Under the pieces are notes generated by a model. The model did not search any database. It was not told the origin of the DNA and saw only the letters and a program-made list of their open reading frames with translations. From contig NZ_JAGFWR010000015.1 of the NCBI RefSeq assembly GCF_017599305.1, positions 62,001 through 126,000 of the forward strand: a stretch of 64,000 bases of DNA, in the 5' to 3' direction. The DNA is from Micromonospora antibiotica. Lineage in GTDB: Bacteria > Actinomycetota > Actinomycetes > Mycobacteriales > Micromonosporaceae. A program made the position numbers and the translations under genes. Below, in pieces: positions 31,801 through 35,957 of this stretch (positions are counted from its first letter, which is position 1; every line of letters begins with the position of its first letter).

Positions 31801-33025
31801 CACCCCGGCGGGGGACGAGGTGCCGCCGATCCTGCGTGCCCTGGTCACCCCGGCCCGGCGTAGCACCCCGGGGACGACCCGACCCGACCCGGCGGCGCTG
31901 CGGCGTACCCTCGGCGGGCTGGACGCCGACGGCCAGCAGGCGCTGCTGGCGGACCTGGTGCGCTCGCGCGCCGCGACCGTGCTCGGGCACGGCCGCCCCG
32001 ACGACCTCGACCCGGCGCTGCGCTTCGTCGAGCTGGGTTTCGACTCGCTCACCGCGATGGAGCTGCGCAACGCCCTCAACGAGGCGACCGGGCTGCGGCT
32101 GGCCACCGGGGTGGTCTTCGACCACGGCAGCGTCGACGAACTCGCCGCGCTGCTGCGCACCGAACTGGCCGCGCCACCGGCCGAGGAACGGGCCGGTACG
32201 CCCGACGCCGCCGCCGACACGATGAGCGCGCTGTTCCGCACCGCCGTCAAGAGCGGCCGGGTGCAGCAGGGCCTGTCCCTGCTGTACGCGGTGGCCGACA
32301 TCCGGCCCACCTTCGACGGGCCGGCCGACCTGCCGCAGGTCCCCGCCCCGCGCCGGCTCGCCCGGGGCGACCAGGGGCCGGCGATCATCTGCTTCCCGTC
32401 GCCGATGGCGCTCGGCGGCGACCAGCAGTACGCCCGGTTCACCGCCGAGTTCGGTGGCACCCGGGACGTGTGGACCCTGCCGGTGCCCGGTTTCGGCCGG
32501 GACGAGAGCCTGCCCGCCTCCGCCGACGCGGCGGTACGGGTCTTCGCCGAGATGGTCCGCCCGATCGCCGAGCAGGGGCCGTACGTCATCGTCGGATACT
32601 CCTCCGGCGGCCTGTTCGCCCACGCCACCGCCGGTGAGCTGGAGCGGCAGGGGCACGGCCCGGCCGGGGTGGTGCTGCTGGACACCTACCTCACCACCGG
32701 CAGCACCACGGCGACGTTCTTCACCCACATGCTCGACTCGCTGCTGGACCGGGAGGCCACCTTCGGCGAGTTCAGCAGCGCCCGGCTGTCGGCGATGGGC
32801 CGCTACGTCCGGCTGCTGCAGAGCTGCCCGGTGGAGGCGATCGACACGCCGGTGCTCTTCGTCCGGCCGCAGGAGTCCATCGTGGCCGGCGGCGACGACG
32901 ACGGGTGGCGGGCCACCTGGGAAACCCCGCACACGCTCCGGGAGGTGCCCGGCGACCACTTCACCATGATGGAGGGTCAGGTCGGCACGACCGCCGAGGT
33001 GGTACGGGACTGGATCGCGCAGTGA
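16844..33025 (+). CDS. Type I PKS, three KS-AT-DH-KR-ACP modules plus thioesterase
   Basis: A 5393-residue terminal synthase. Module a: KS 34-440, AT 553-845, DH 902-1166, KR 1365-1565, ACP 1643-1714. Module b: KS 1740-2145, AT 2249-2545, DH 2594-2856, KR 3051-3240, ACP 3326-3399. Module c: KS 3425-3830, AT 3932-4225, DH 4279-4546, KR 4756-4946, ACP 5036-5109. The thioesterase is about 5170-5393. All ATs have HAFH (malonyl). All KRs have LDD (B type), the usual partner of a DH giving E double bonds. The DH motifs are HAVAGAVVFP, HAVGGTVVFP and HMLGDTIVLP (Asp at the Gly position in module c). The thioesterase has GYSSGG (Ser5253), Asp5280 and His5372. Three dehydrating modules before release predict a 2,4,6-triene next to the carbonyl. 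By inference the thioesterase cyclises onto the starter amine. An aminopeptidase gene follows after 32 bp. Confidence 0.96.
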   Translation: MANEEKLLEYLKRVTADLHRTRERLREVESQEQDPIAIVGMACRYPGGVNSPEDLWRLVADGVDAIGEFPTDRGWDTAALYDADPDTAGSSYVQQGGFVHDADEFDAEFFGISPREALAMDPQQRLVLEASWEACERAGINPDTLRGGPVGVFVGCGGQDYWDRLTVLPEPVEAYMSTGSSGAVISGRVAYSLGLEGPAVTVNTACSSSLVALHLAAHALRQRECGLALAGGVTVMSTPGAFVAFSRQRGLASDGRCKPFSDDADGTGWGEGVGMLLLERLSDAQRNGHRVLAVIRGSAINQDGASNGLTAPNGVAQQRVILQALANAGLTSSDVDLIEAHGTGTTLGDPIEAEALIATYGRDRPADRPLWLGSVKSNIGHAQAAAAVSGVIKMVMALHNGVLPKSLHVGEPSTHVDWSAGTVQLLTEARQWPDHGQPRRGGVSSFGVSGTNGHVILEQAPPAETVASDETAEPPVVLWPLSGRSAAALAGQADRLREFLTDERPVDVGFSLGTTRAAGAYRGVVLGDDVAGLETLAAGGGLSGRTVAGRTAVLFTGQGAQRVGMGRELAAAFPVFAAALDEVCAAFGPLLDGDLREVMFTDPDGVLDQTGWTQPALFAVEVALFRLAESWGLKPDFVAGHSIGELAAAHVAGVWSLADACRVVAARGGLMQALPAGGAMLAIAAPLEELDLGDVDVAAVNGPRAVVVSGTEEQIAALEASLEVKTRRLRVSHAFHSHLMDPMLAEYGQVVDGVTASSATVPLVSTATGDLATDAELSSVEYWQGQVRGTVRFADAVAALAARGVTRFVEIGPDSVLTAMVADCVEDATAIALQRRKREQVEAYAAGMAQAWISGVDLDWAAVNPGGRTVDLPTYAFQHQRFWLDAPADPGDATAMGLDSADHPLLGAAVTLANADGAVLTGRLSLDRHPWLADHAVAGAVVFPGTGYVDLALHAGAQVGAETVDELTIEAPLVLPERGGVQLQVVVGPADTGHTRTLQVYARSADTDAPWTRHASGVLAAGRRTTGTALTEWPPAGAEAVPTDDLYHHLATGGLVYGPVFRGLRRVWRSGDEFFAEVALPEGVDADGFGLHPAVLDAGLHALGFADGDTFRGLPFAWSGLTLHATGAAGVRVRLTPVGSGVRVAVADAVGAPVATVDSLVLRPVQVTRPGGVTDALFDLTWQEIGTPTATPTPHWAYHPAVPATGTAPVPADPAGRAAPAADAGAQVPATSTPELLVLTAGGAGDVTGPEAVHDEVNRVLGLVQEWLAGPDTHRLAVLTRRAVGDDGTDPTGAAVWGLLRSAQAENPDRLLLVDTDPDADVAGSLTVAVATGEPQVRVRDGVVSVPRLTRQIIEPSVPDAPLYGTGTVLVTGATGALGAAVARHLVTTHGVTRLLLVSRRGPAAPGADDLVAELTGAGAQVELVAADVADRAQVTALVDGHPDLSAVVHTAGVLDDGVVSSLSAARLSAVLRPKVDAAWLLDELTRGRDLSAFVLFSSLSGVLGAPGQGNYAAANAFLDALAVSRRVAGLPAVSLAWGLWGEGSAMTDRLADADRERMSRGGVLPLATADGLALLDAGVANPYPTAVPARLDLAALRALGDDLPLPFHGLVRPARRTAARAATGGAATGWAADLAVLSTEERERAATALVLSQVATVLGHASAERIDAGRAFQELGFDSLTAVELRNGLAVSTGLRLPATLIFDYPSPRDLARHLLSEIAGPDDADTVQKVTTTVADEPVAIVGMACRYPGGITSPEDLWRLVAEGADAVDGFPTDRGWDLARLYDPTSTRPDTTYVDKGGFLTDAAQFDPVFFGISPREAVIMDPQQRLLLETSWEAFERAGIDPGTLRGSSTGVFAGVMYHDYVSGHSSGSIVTGRVAYTFGLEGPAVSVDTACSSSLVAMHLAGQALRSGECDLALAGGVTVMATPETFVEFSRQRGLAPDGRCKPFAAAADGTGWSEGVGVLVLERLSDARRHGHTVLGLVRGSAVNQDGASNGLTAPNGPAQQRVIRQALANARVSAAEVDVVEAHGTGTTLGDPIEAQAILATYGRDRERPLWLGSVKSNLGHTQAAAGVAGVMKMVLAMRYGVVPRTLHVDAPSPHVDWSAGEVRLATEAVEWPAEGRPRRAAVSSFGISGTNAHLILEQAPAAAPTTVPAATTVTALADAPVSLWPVSGRSASGLAAQAARLADFLTDADLHPADVALTLGTGRAALEHRGVAVADGVAGLRALAAGHGVHGHLTAGRTAVLFTGQGAQRVGMGRELADAFPVFAAALDEVCAAFGPLLDGDLREVMFTDPDGVLDQTGWTQPALFAVEVALFRLAESWGLKPDFVAGHSIGELAAAHVAGVWSLADACRVVAARGGLMQALPTGGAMLAIAAPLTELDLGEIDVAAVNGPRAVVVSGTEEQITALEASLEVKTRRLRVSHAFHSHLMDPMLAEYGQVVDGVTASPATVPLVSTATGDLASDDELGSVGYWQGQVRGTVRFADAVAALAARGVTRFVEIGPDSVLTAMVADCVEDTAAIALQRRDRDQVTGYATGMAQAWTTGVDLDWSAVHPTARQVDLPTYAFQRQHYWLYDPALVGAGLLAATHPLLDAAVPLANTDGVVFTGRWSLHTHPWLADHAVGGTVVFPGTGLVELAIHAGDQVGVGLLDELTLHAPLVVPAAGSVEVQVAVETPDPTGRRAVLVHSRDRDDAPWTRHATGVLTPGDTPGVALTAWPPADAEPLPLAGLYDDLASGGLDYGPVFQGLRRAWRAGDELFAEVDLPDGTQTDGYGLHPALFDAGLHALTRADGDTPRGLPFAWSGVALHATGATSLRVRLTPAGTGVRIAVADAVGAPVATVRSLVLRPVQVTAGTGVADALFGLDWQPVAVTPTATAPAWAWHPDTARAGDATSATAAGETGDGHTPTALPGGGTATADGAAELVVLRAGGTDDVHAEVNRVLGIAQRWLAGEDPAPLVVLTRHAVGDDVTDLAGAAVWGLLRSAQAENPDRILLVDADTDRLDDILPAALAAGDPQVSIRDGLVRVPRIVRRPVPVTPSDAPLYGTGTVLVTGATGALGAAVARHLVTAHGVSRLLLLSRSGTAAAGADDLVAELTGSGARVDLVACDVADRDQLTAALADVPDLSAVVHTAGVLDDGVVSSLTPDRVSAVLRPKVDAATLLDELTRGRDLSAFVLFSSLSGVLGAPGQGNYAAANAHLDALAVTRRAAGLPGVSLAWGLWGEGSTMTEGLADTDRERMSRGGVLPLSTADGLALLDAAVAGGSATLVPARLDVPTLRTLGDRLPPVLRALTGPTRRTATAASTVDRSGGDWLTGLPEQERAGAVRHLVHTHVAAVLGLAGPDAVEADRTFQSLGFDSLTAVELRNALSTAAGLRLPATLIFDYPTPVALAEFLHGELIGALDVPQARQTATTAIGDDPVAIVGMACRYPGGVSSPEDLWRLVADGVDAIDGFPTDRGWDLARLYDPTGVRPDTSYADQGGFLPGAAGFDPAFFGISPREAVLMDPQQRQLLEVSWEAFERAGIDPSSVRGSATGVFAGLMYHDYVTGHSAGSVVSGRIAYTLGLEGPAVTVDTACSSSLVAMHLAGQALRSGECDLALAGGVTVMATPETFVEFSRQRGLAPDGRCKPFAAAADGTGWSEGVGVLVLERLSDARRHGHTVLGLVRGSAVNQDGASNGLTAPNGPAQQRVIRQALANARVSAAEVDVVEAHGTGTTLGDPIEAQAILATYGRDRERPLWLGSVKSNLGHTQAAAGVAGVMKMVLAMRYGVVPRTLHVDAPSPHVDWSAGEVRLATEAVEWPAEGRPRRAAVSSFGISGTNAHVIVEEYPQPVAAPESTPAPAVVLWPLGSRSTAGLTAQAARLREFLTDERPVDIGHSLAAGRAALDHRGVVLGSSADDLATGLEALTTGAGLSGRITTGRTAVLFTGQGAQRVGMGRELAAAFPVFAAALDEVCAAFGPLLDGDLREVMFTDPDGVLDQTGWTQPALFAVEVALFRLAESWGLKPDFVAGHSIGELAAAHVAGVWSLADACRVVAARGGLMQALPTGGAMLAIAAPLAELDLGDIDVAAVNGPRAVVVSGTEKQIAALEASLEVKTRRLRVSHAFHSHLMDPMLAEYGQVVDAVTASPATVPLVSTATGDLASDDELGSVGYWQGQVRGTVRFADAVAALAARGVTRFVEIGPDSVLTAMVADSVDDAVTIALQRRDRDQVTGYATGMAQAWTTGVDLDWAAVNPGGRTVDLPTYAFQHQHYWMQDTGAERDVTAAGLLDAEHPLLSAVTTLPDTDGLIATGLLSRRTQPWLAEHMLGDTIVLPGTGLVELALRAGDQVGCGRLAELTLQAPLVVPDDDGVQVQVAVGGPGDDGGRQVTVYSRHRDAPWTRHATGLLTPAPADPPAAPATAWPPAAATPVDVDGLYERMADAGLVYGPVFQGLRAAWRHGDEVYAEIALPADVLDADRFHLHPALFDAALHAIGLSRGEGRPGVPFSWSGITVHATGAAALRVTVTPAGPDEVALTLTDETGAPVARVDSLVLREIDAGQLAAARTGRQEHLYRIDWTPVPLPTTPADGRWALVGVDEFKVAAALDTVGLLAETHPDLTALTATLDAGGTAPDVVLVASVQPDSRDLAAGARHTTGQLLTLLQGWLADERLASSRLLVLTHGAQGDRVTEPAAAAAWGLVRSAQSENPGRIVLVDLDDHDGSAQLLPAALAGGEPQLVVREGVAHAARLVPAAGPDGTPGSAFTDGGTVLLTGAGGTLGRLVARHLVDAYGVRHLLLASRRGPDADGMAALRDDLTARGAEVTVAACDLADRDAVARLLAAVPAGHPLTGVVHAAGVLDDGIIPALTRDRLDAVLRPKVDAATHLHELTRDAGLTAFVLFSSAAGVLGGPGQGNYAAANAFLDALASARRAAGLPAQSLAWGPWAGGGMADDLGGTDRARMSRGGVQPVSAAEGLALLDAALARTEAVLVPVKADLRTPAGDEVPPILRALVTPARRSTPGTTRPDPAALRRTLGGLDADGQQALLADLVRSRAATVLGHGRPDDLDPALRFVELGFDSLTAMELRNALNEATGLRLATGVVFDHGSVDELAALLRTELAAPPAEERAGTPDAAADTMSALFRTAVKSGRVQQGLSLLYAVADIRPTFDGPADLPQVPAPRRLARGDQGPAIICFPSPMALGGDQQYARFTAEFGGTRDVWTLPVPGFGRDESLPASADAAVRVFAEMVRPIAEQGPYVIVGYSSGGLFAHATAGELERQGHGPAGVVLLDTYLTTGSTTATFFTHMLDSLLDREATFGEFSSARLSAMGRYVRLLQSCPVEAIDTPVLFVRPQESIVAGGDDDGWRATWETPHTLREVPGDHFTMMEGQVGTTAEVVRDWIAQ
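16945..21990 (+). other. PKS module a of terminal synthase: KS-AT(malonyl)-DH-KR(B)-ACP
   Basis: The KS reads NTACSSS; Asn replaces the usual Asp two residues before the Ala and the Cys nucleophile is intact. The DH motif HAVAGAVVFP is canonical. The KR has HTAGVLDDG (B type) and GQGNYAAAN. A Pro/Ala-rich low-complexity stretch sits in the structural half of the KR (about 20400-20550). Expected outcome: an E alkene at C6=C7. Confidence 0.85.
22060..27055 (+). other. PKS module b of terminal synthase: KS-AT(malonyl)-DH-KR(B)-ACP
   Basis: Canonical KS, DH (HAVGGTVVFP) and KR (HTAGVLDDG). As in module a, a low-complexity Ala/Thr/Gly-rich stretch lies between DH and KR (about 25460-25640). About 750 bp of the KS are nearly identical to the KS of module c. 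Expected outcome: an E alkene at C4=C5. Confidence 0.85.
22523..23271 (+). repeat. KS tract nearly identical to 27584-28332
   Basis: About 750 bp of the module b KS match the module c KS at an offset of 5061 with only a handful of base differences seen by eye. The tract uses TTG, GTG, GAT and TCG codons, unlike the CTC/GAC/GCC style on both sides. Confidence 0.85.
27118..32170 (+). other. PKS module c of terminal synthase: KS-AT(malonyl)-DH-KR(B)-ACP
   Basis: Last extension module. The DH motif is HMLGDTIVLP, with Asp where Gly is usual, as in the DH of the first gene; His and Pro are kept. The KR has HAAGVLDDG and GQGNYAAAN. The ACP reads GFDSLTAMELRN. Expected outcome: an alkene at C2=C3 if the DH is active. 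Confidence 0.82.
27584..28332 (+). repeat. KS tract nearly identical to 22523-23271
   Basis: Partner copy in module c. The sequence switches abruptly to the neighbours' codon style at GGACACGGCG on the left and near ACCAACGCC on the right. Confidence 0.85.
32350..33022 (+). other. Thioesterase domain (macrolactam-forming)
   Basis: An alpha/beta-hydrolase domain at the C terminus of the terminal PKS. The Ser-Asp-His residues are visible: Ser5253 in GYSSGG, Asp5280 in VVLLDTY and His5372 in PGDHFTMM. The family releases type I PKS chains by cyclisation or hydrolysis. With a beta-amino-acid starter cassette in the same cluster, attack by the starter amine to give a macrolactam is the expected outcome. 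Confidence 0.85.
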
Positions 33026-33057
33026 CGCGCGCCGTGACGACAGCGGGAGTGGACGAC

Positions 33058-33954
33058 ATGACACTGGCACCGACCACCAAGGGCACCGTCGAGTTCGGCG
33101 AGCACCGGACCTGGTACCGGGTGACCGGCGAGCTGCACGGCGACCGGCCACCGCTGGTGGTGCTGCACGGCGGCCCCGGCAGCACCCACGACTACCTGCT
33201 CAACCTGGCCGAGCTGAGCCGCTCCGGCCGGCCGGTGGTGCACTACGACCAGCTCGGCAACGGCGGCTCCACCCACCTGCGGGGCCGGGGCGCCGACTTC
33301 TGGACCGTGGAGCTGTTCCTCGCCGAACTGGACAACCTGCTGCGCCGGCTCGGCATCGCCGAGGAGTACGTGCTGTTCGGGCAGTCCTGGGGCGGGGTGC
33401 TGGCGGCGGCCCACGCCGCCGACCGGCCCGCCGGGCTGCGCGGCGTGGTGATCGCCAACGCGCCCGCGTCGTACCCGCTGTGGCTGCCGGAACTGGACGT
33501 GCTGCGGGCCGCGCTGCCGCCCGGCGTGGACGCGACGCTGCGCCGGCACGAGGCCGCCGGCACCACCGGCAGCCAGGCGTACACGGCCGCGATGATGGTC
33601 TTCTACCAGCGGCACGTGTGCCGGCGTAAGCCGCTGCCGCCGGAGCTGATGGCCACCTTCATGGAGATCAACGGCGATCCGACCGTCTACCACGCGATGA
33701 ACGGGCCCAGCGAGTTCCACATCACCGGTACGCTGCGCGACTACTCCCTGCTCGACCGGCTGCCGCAGATCGACACCCCGACCCTGGTCATCAGCGGCGA
33801 GTACGACGAGGTCACCCCGGCCGCGGTGCGCCCCTTCCACGACCTTGTCCCCGGCGCCCACTGGGAGATCATCGAGGGGGCCAGCCACCTGCCCCACCTG
33901 GAGACCCCGGAGCGGTTCACCGAGGTCCTCACCCAGTTCCTCGACAAGCTCTGA
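33058..33954 (+). CDS. VinJ-type aminopeptidase (proline iminopeptidase family, S33)
   Basis: A 298-residue alpha/beta hydrolase of the proline iminopeptidase family. It has the HGGPG oxyanion motif, nucleophile Ser110 in GQSWGG, Asp250 in GEYDEV and His277 in GASHLPH. There is no signal peptide, so it should be cytoplasmic. In vicenistatin biosynthesis VinJ removes the protecting alanine from the finished polyketide chain so the freed beta-amine can attack the thioester. The location here, 32 bp behind the thioesterase-bearing PKS and with the whole VinK/L/M/N set nearby, points to the same role. ATG at 33058 has a GGGAG site eight bases upstream. A general peptidase is possible on sequence alone, but the context argues against it. 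Confidence 0.88.
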   Translation: MTLAPTTKGTVEFGEHRTWYRVTGELHGDRPPLVVLHGGPGSTHDYLLNLAELSRSGRPVVHYDQLGNGGSTHLRGRGADFWTVELFLAELDNLLRRLGIAEEYVLFGQSWGGVLAAAHAADRPAGLRGVVIANAPASYPLWLPELDVLRAALPPGVDATLRRHEAAGTTGSQAYTAAMMVFYQRHVCRRKPLPPELMATFMEINGDPTVYHAMNGPSEFHITGTLRDYSLLDRLPQIDTPTLVISGEYDEVTPAAVRPFHDLVPGAHWEIIEGASHLPHLETPERFTEVLTQFLDKL

Positions 33955-33988
33955 ACCGGCCCGGGACGACCGGCGGCGCATGCTCGAC

Positions 33989-34042
33989 GACGCCCGGCCG
34001 ACCCGGGCCGACCCGGGCCGCCGGTCCGGTCGGGCGGGCGTC
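33989..34042. terminator. Imperfect hairpin between convergent genes
   Basis: A 15-nt arm at 33989-34003 pairs with 34028-34042 with one mismatch. The loop between them holds a repeated CCGGGCCGAC motif. It lies between the stop of the aminopeptidase gene (+) and the stop of the regulator gene (-), where a two-way terminator is expected. No T-tract follows, which is common in high-GC actinobacteria. Confidence 0.5.
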
Positions 34043-34046
34043 CGGC

Positions 34047-34490
34047 TCAGGTGGGCCGGGCGTCGTACGTCGCGCGGTGGGCGTGCACCTCGTCCAGATG
34101 CGTTTCGGCCCAGCTCTTGAGGGCACGCATCGTCTCGTGCAGGGAGAAGCCGAGGTCGGTCAGCTCGTAGGTGACCGTGACCGGCACGGTCGCCGTCGCG
34201 GTACGGCTGACCAGGCCGTCGCGTTCCAGGGTGCGCAGCGTCTGGGTGAGCATCTTCTGGCTGACCCCGGCGAGCAGGCGGGACAGCTCCGAGTACCGCA
34301 TCGGTCGGGGGGTGCCGGCGCAGTCCGCGCCGAACCGGTGCGACCCGTCGGTGCGCAGCGCGGCCAGCACCAGCGCGACCCACTTGTCGGAGATCCGGGC
34401 GAGCAGCTCCCGGCTGGGACACTGCGCCACGAACGCGTCGTACGCCACCGCCGTCTCCGCCCGGCGCTCGGCCGCCGTCCTCGTGGTCAT
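34047..34490 (-). CDS. HxlR-family winged-helix transcriptional regulator
   Basis: 147 residues with the HxlR layout: an N-terminal Cys (AQCPSRELL), SDKWVALVLAAL, the helix-turn-helix MRYSELSRLLAGVSQKMLTQTLRTLERDGLV and the wing that follows it. HxlR proteins are small dimeric DNA-binding proteins, several of which sense electrophiles or oxidation through the N-terminal Cys. The start at 34490 is chosen because GGGAGGA lies just upstream; an ATG 11 codons earlier lacks that spacing. The gene is divergent from the PdxI-like reductase, the classic arrangement for a regulator and its target, so it probably controls that gene rather than the PKS. Confidence 0.85.
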   Translation of the reverse strand: MTTRTAAERRAETAVAYDAFVAQCPSRELLARISDKWVALVLAALRTDGSHRFGADCAGTPRPMRYSELSRLLAGVSQKMLTQTLRTLERDGLVSRTATATVPVTVTYELTDLGFSLHETMRALKSWAETHLDEVHAHRATYDARPT

Positions 34491-34611
34491 CGCCGGTCCT
34501 CCCGCAGTCGGTGTGCTACGCACTTTCAGGTGCCTACTTCCCCCCAGAAAGCTACCTCACCGATAGTGGTCGGGTACCACTCCGTTGACCACGAAAGGCC
34601 GAGGTAACCAC
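34491..34611. promoter_or_regulatory. Divergent promoter region, regulator / aldo-keto reductase, with candidate operator
   Basis: 121 bp between divergent starts. At 34565-34581 there is AGTGGT, five bases, ACCACT: a perfect 6-bp inverted repeat about 30 bp upstream of the reductase start, a plausible HxlR operator. The reductase start has GAGGT as ribosome site. Promoter boxes are not clear enough to call. Confidence 0.5.
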
Positions 34612-35478
34612 ATGCTCACCCGATCTCTGCCCGGCGGCACCTGGACGCTGGGCGACCTGACCGTCACCCGGTTCGGCTACGGCGCCATGCAACTCGCCGG
34701 CCCCGGAGTGATGGGACCGCCCGCCGACCCGGACGCCGCACTGGCCGTCCTGCGGGAGGTCGTCGCCCTCGGCATCACGCACATCGACACCAGCGACGCC
34801 TACGGGCCGCACGTGACCAACCGGCTGATCCGCGAGGCCCTGCACGCGTACCCCGAAGGGCTGCACCTGGTGACCAAGGTCGGCGCGACCCGGGACGCGC
34901 AGGGCGGCTGGCCTGCCGCGCGGGAGCCGGAGCAGCTTCGCCGGGCCGTCGAGGAGAACCTGGAGAACCTCGGCGTCGAGGCCCTGGACCTGGTCAACCT
35001 CCGGCTCGGTGACGCCACGGGGCCCCGGGCCGGTTCCCTCGCCGAGCCGCTCGAGGCGCTCGTCGCACTCCAGCACAAGGGCCTGATCCGGCACCTGGGG
35101 GTGAGCAACGTGACACCCGAGCAGGTCACCGAGGCACAGTCGATCGCCCCGATCGTGTGCGTGCAGAACCTCTACAACCTGGCGTACCGGCAGGACGACG
35201 CGCTGATCGACCGGCTCGCCGGGCAGGGGGTGGCCTACGTGCCGTACTTCCCGCTGGGTGGGTTCAGCCCGTTGCAGTCCGCGGCGCTGTCGGCCGTGGC
35301 CGCCCGCCGGGACGCGACGCCGATGGCCGTCGCCCTGGCCTGGCTGTTGCAGCGCTCACCCAACATCCTGCTCATCCCCGGCACCTCGTCGGTGGCGCAC
35401 CTGCGGGAGAACGTCGCCGGGGCGGGGCTGACGCTCACCGCCGACGACCTCGCCGCACTGGACGCGATCGGACGCTGA
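34612..35478 (+). CDS. pdxI: Aldo/keto reductase, PdxI (YdbC)-like pyridoxal reductase
   Basis: 288 residues of aldo/keto reductase fold. It recalls E. coli YdbC/PdxI in many stretches: RFGYGAMQLAGPGVMGPP, HIDTSDAYGPHVTN, VNLRLGD, YVPYFPLGGF and the C-terminal LLIPGTSSVAHLREN. Catalytic Asp and Tyr (IDTSDAYG) and Lys (LVTKVG) are present. The usual AKR catalytic His is replaced within LVNLR, as I recall for PdxI itself. PdxI reduces pyridoxal with NADPH in vitamin B6 salvage. The start at 34612 is preferred over an upstream TTG at 34585 because GAGGT is correctly spaced. The link to the pathway is unclear: it may tune the B6 pool for the two PLP enzymes encoded nearby, or be an unrelated passenger. 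Confidence 0.8.
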   Translation: MLTRSLPGGTWTLGDLTVTRFGYGAMQLAGPGVMGPPADPDAALAVLREVVALGITHIDTSDAYGPHVTNRLIREALHAYPEGLHLVTKVGATRDAQGGWPAAREPEQLRRAVEENLENLGVEALDLVNLRLGDATGPRAGSLAEPLEALVALQHKGLIRHLGVSNVTPEQVTEAQSIAPIVCVQNLYNLAYRQDDALIDRLAGQGVAYVPYFPLGGFSPLQSAALSAVAARRDATPMAVALAWLLQRSPNILLIPGTSSVAHLRENVAGAGLTLTADDLAALDAIGR

Positions 35479-35494
35479 CCGGAGGACCACGAAA

Positions 35495-35526
35495 AGTGCC
35501 CGTGACCAGATGCGGTCACGGGCACT
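35495..35526. terminator. Perfect 13-bp hairpin between convergent genes
   Basis: Arm AGTGCCCGTGACC (35495-35507), loop of six, and its exact reverse complement at 35514-35526. It sits between the reductase stop (35478) and the ACP stop (35545), and probably terminates both directions. Confidence 0.75.
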
Positions 35527-35544
35527 GTCCGGAACGGGTGCCGC

Positions 35545-35799
35545 TCACACGGGAGCGGGCACGCCACGCATGTCGGTCAGCACACTCCACAGCGTCTGCG
35601 GGGTGGCGAACGTCTCCATCGACATCGCCTCGTCGACGAAGCGCACGTCGTACTCGCTCTCCAGGGTGGCCAGCAGTTCGACCATGGCGAGGGAGTCCAG
35701 GCCGGAGTCGCGCAGGCTGGTGCCGGCCAGCAGCGTCTCCTCGGGGTCGAGGAAGGGCAGGTGCTGGCGCAGGATGGCCTCGAACCGTTGATCCCACAT
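35545..35799 (-). CDS. Free-standing acyl carrier protein, VinL type
   Basis: 84 residues, one ACP domain, with the phosphopantetheine Ser in SGLDSLAMVEL. In the vicenistatin system VinL carries the beta-amino acid while it is capped with alanine. A separate ACP apart from the PKS is required by that scheme, and it is encoded here back-to-back with the VinN-type ligase. The start at 35799 is chosen because a GGAAGGA site precedes it; an upstream ATG at 35841 would add 14 residues that are not part of the domain. It lacks any catalytic domain and must work with the adenylating enzymes and acyltransferase of this island. Confidence 0.88.
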   Translation of the reverse strand: MWDQRFEAILRQHLPFLDPEETLLAGTSLRDSGLDSLAMVELLATLESEYDVRFVDEAMSMETFATPQTLWSVLTDMRGVPAPV

Positions 35800-35957
35800 G
35801 TCCGCGATTCCTTCCGGTGCAGGGTGAGAAGACGCTAACAACGCCCCACGGGGGCTGACGACCCGACAATTCCCCAGCCGCCGGCCGGCCCGGGTAAGGG
35901 GTCGTTAGGGGGGTCGATGCGGGTGGGGGCCGGCAGGGCCGCCGATACGCTCCGGCC
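35800..35957. promoter_or_regulatory. Divergent promoter region, ACP / beta-amino-acid ligase
   Basis: 158 bp. It holds two TAGGGG-like half sites in tandem, TAAGGGGTCG (35895-35904) and TTAGGGGGGTCG (35905-35916), similar to motifs upstream of the aminomutase and P450 genes. TACGCT (35946-35951) matches the TAnnnT -10 box six bases before the ligase ATG, and no ribosome site is visible, so that mRNA may be leaderless. Confidence 0.5.

Noticed and set aside
33058..33954. Housekeeping proline iminopeptidase
   Set aside because: The family fits, but it sits 32 bp behind the thioesterase PKS and the VinK/L/M/N partners are adjacent, so the decapping role is much more likely.
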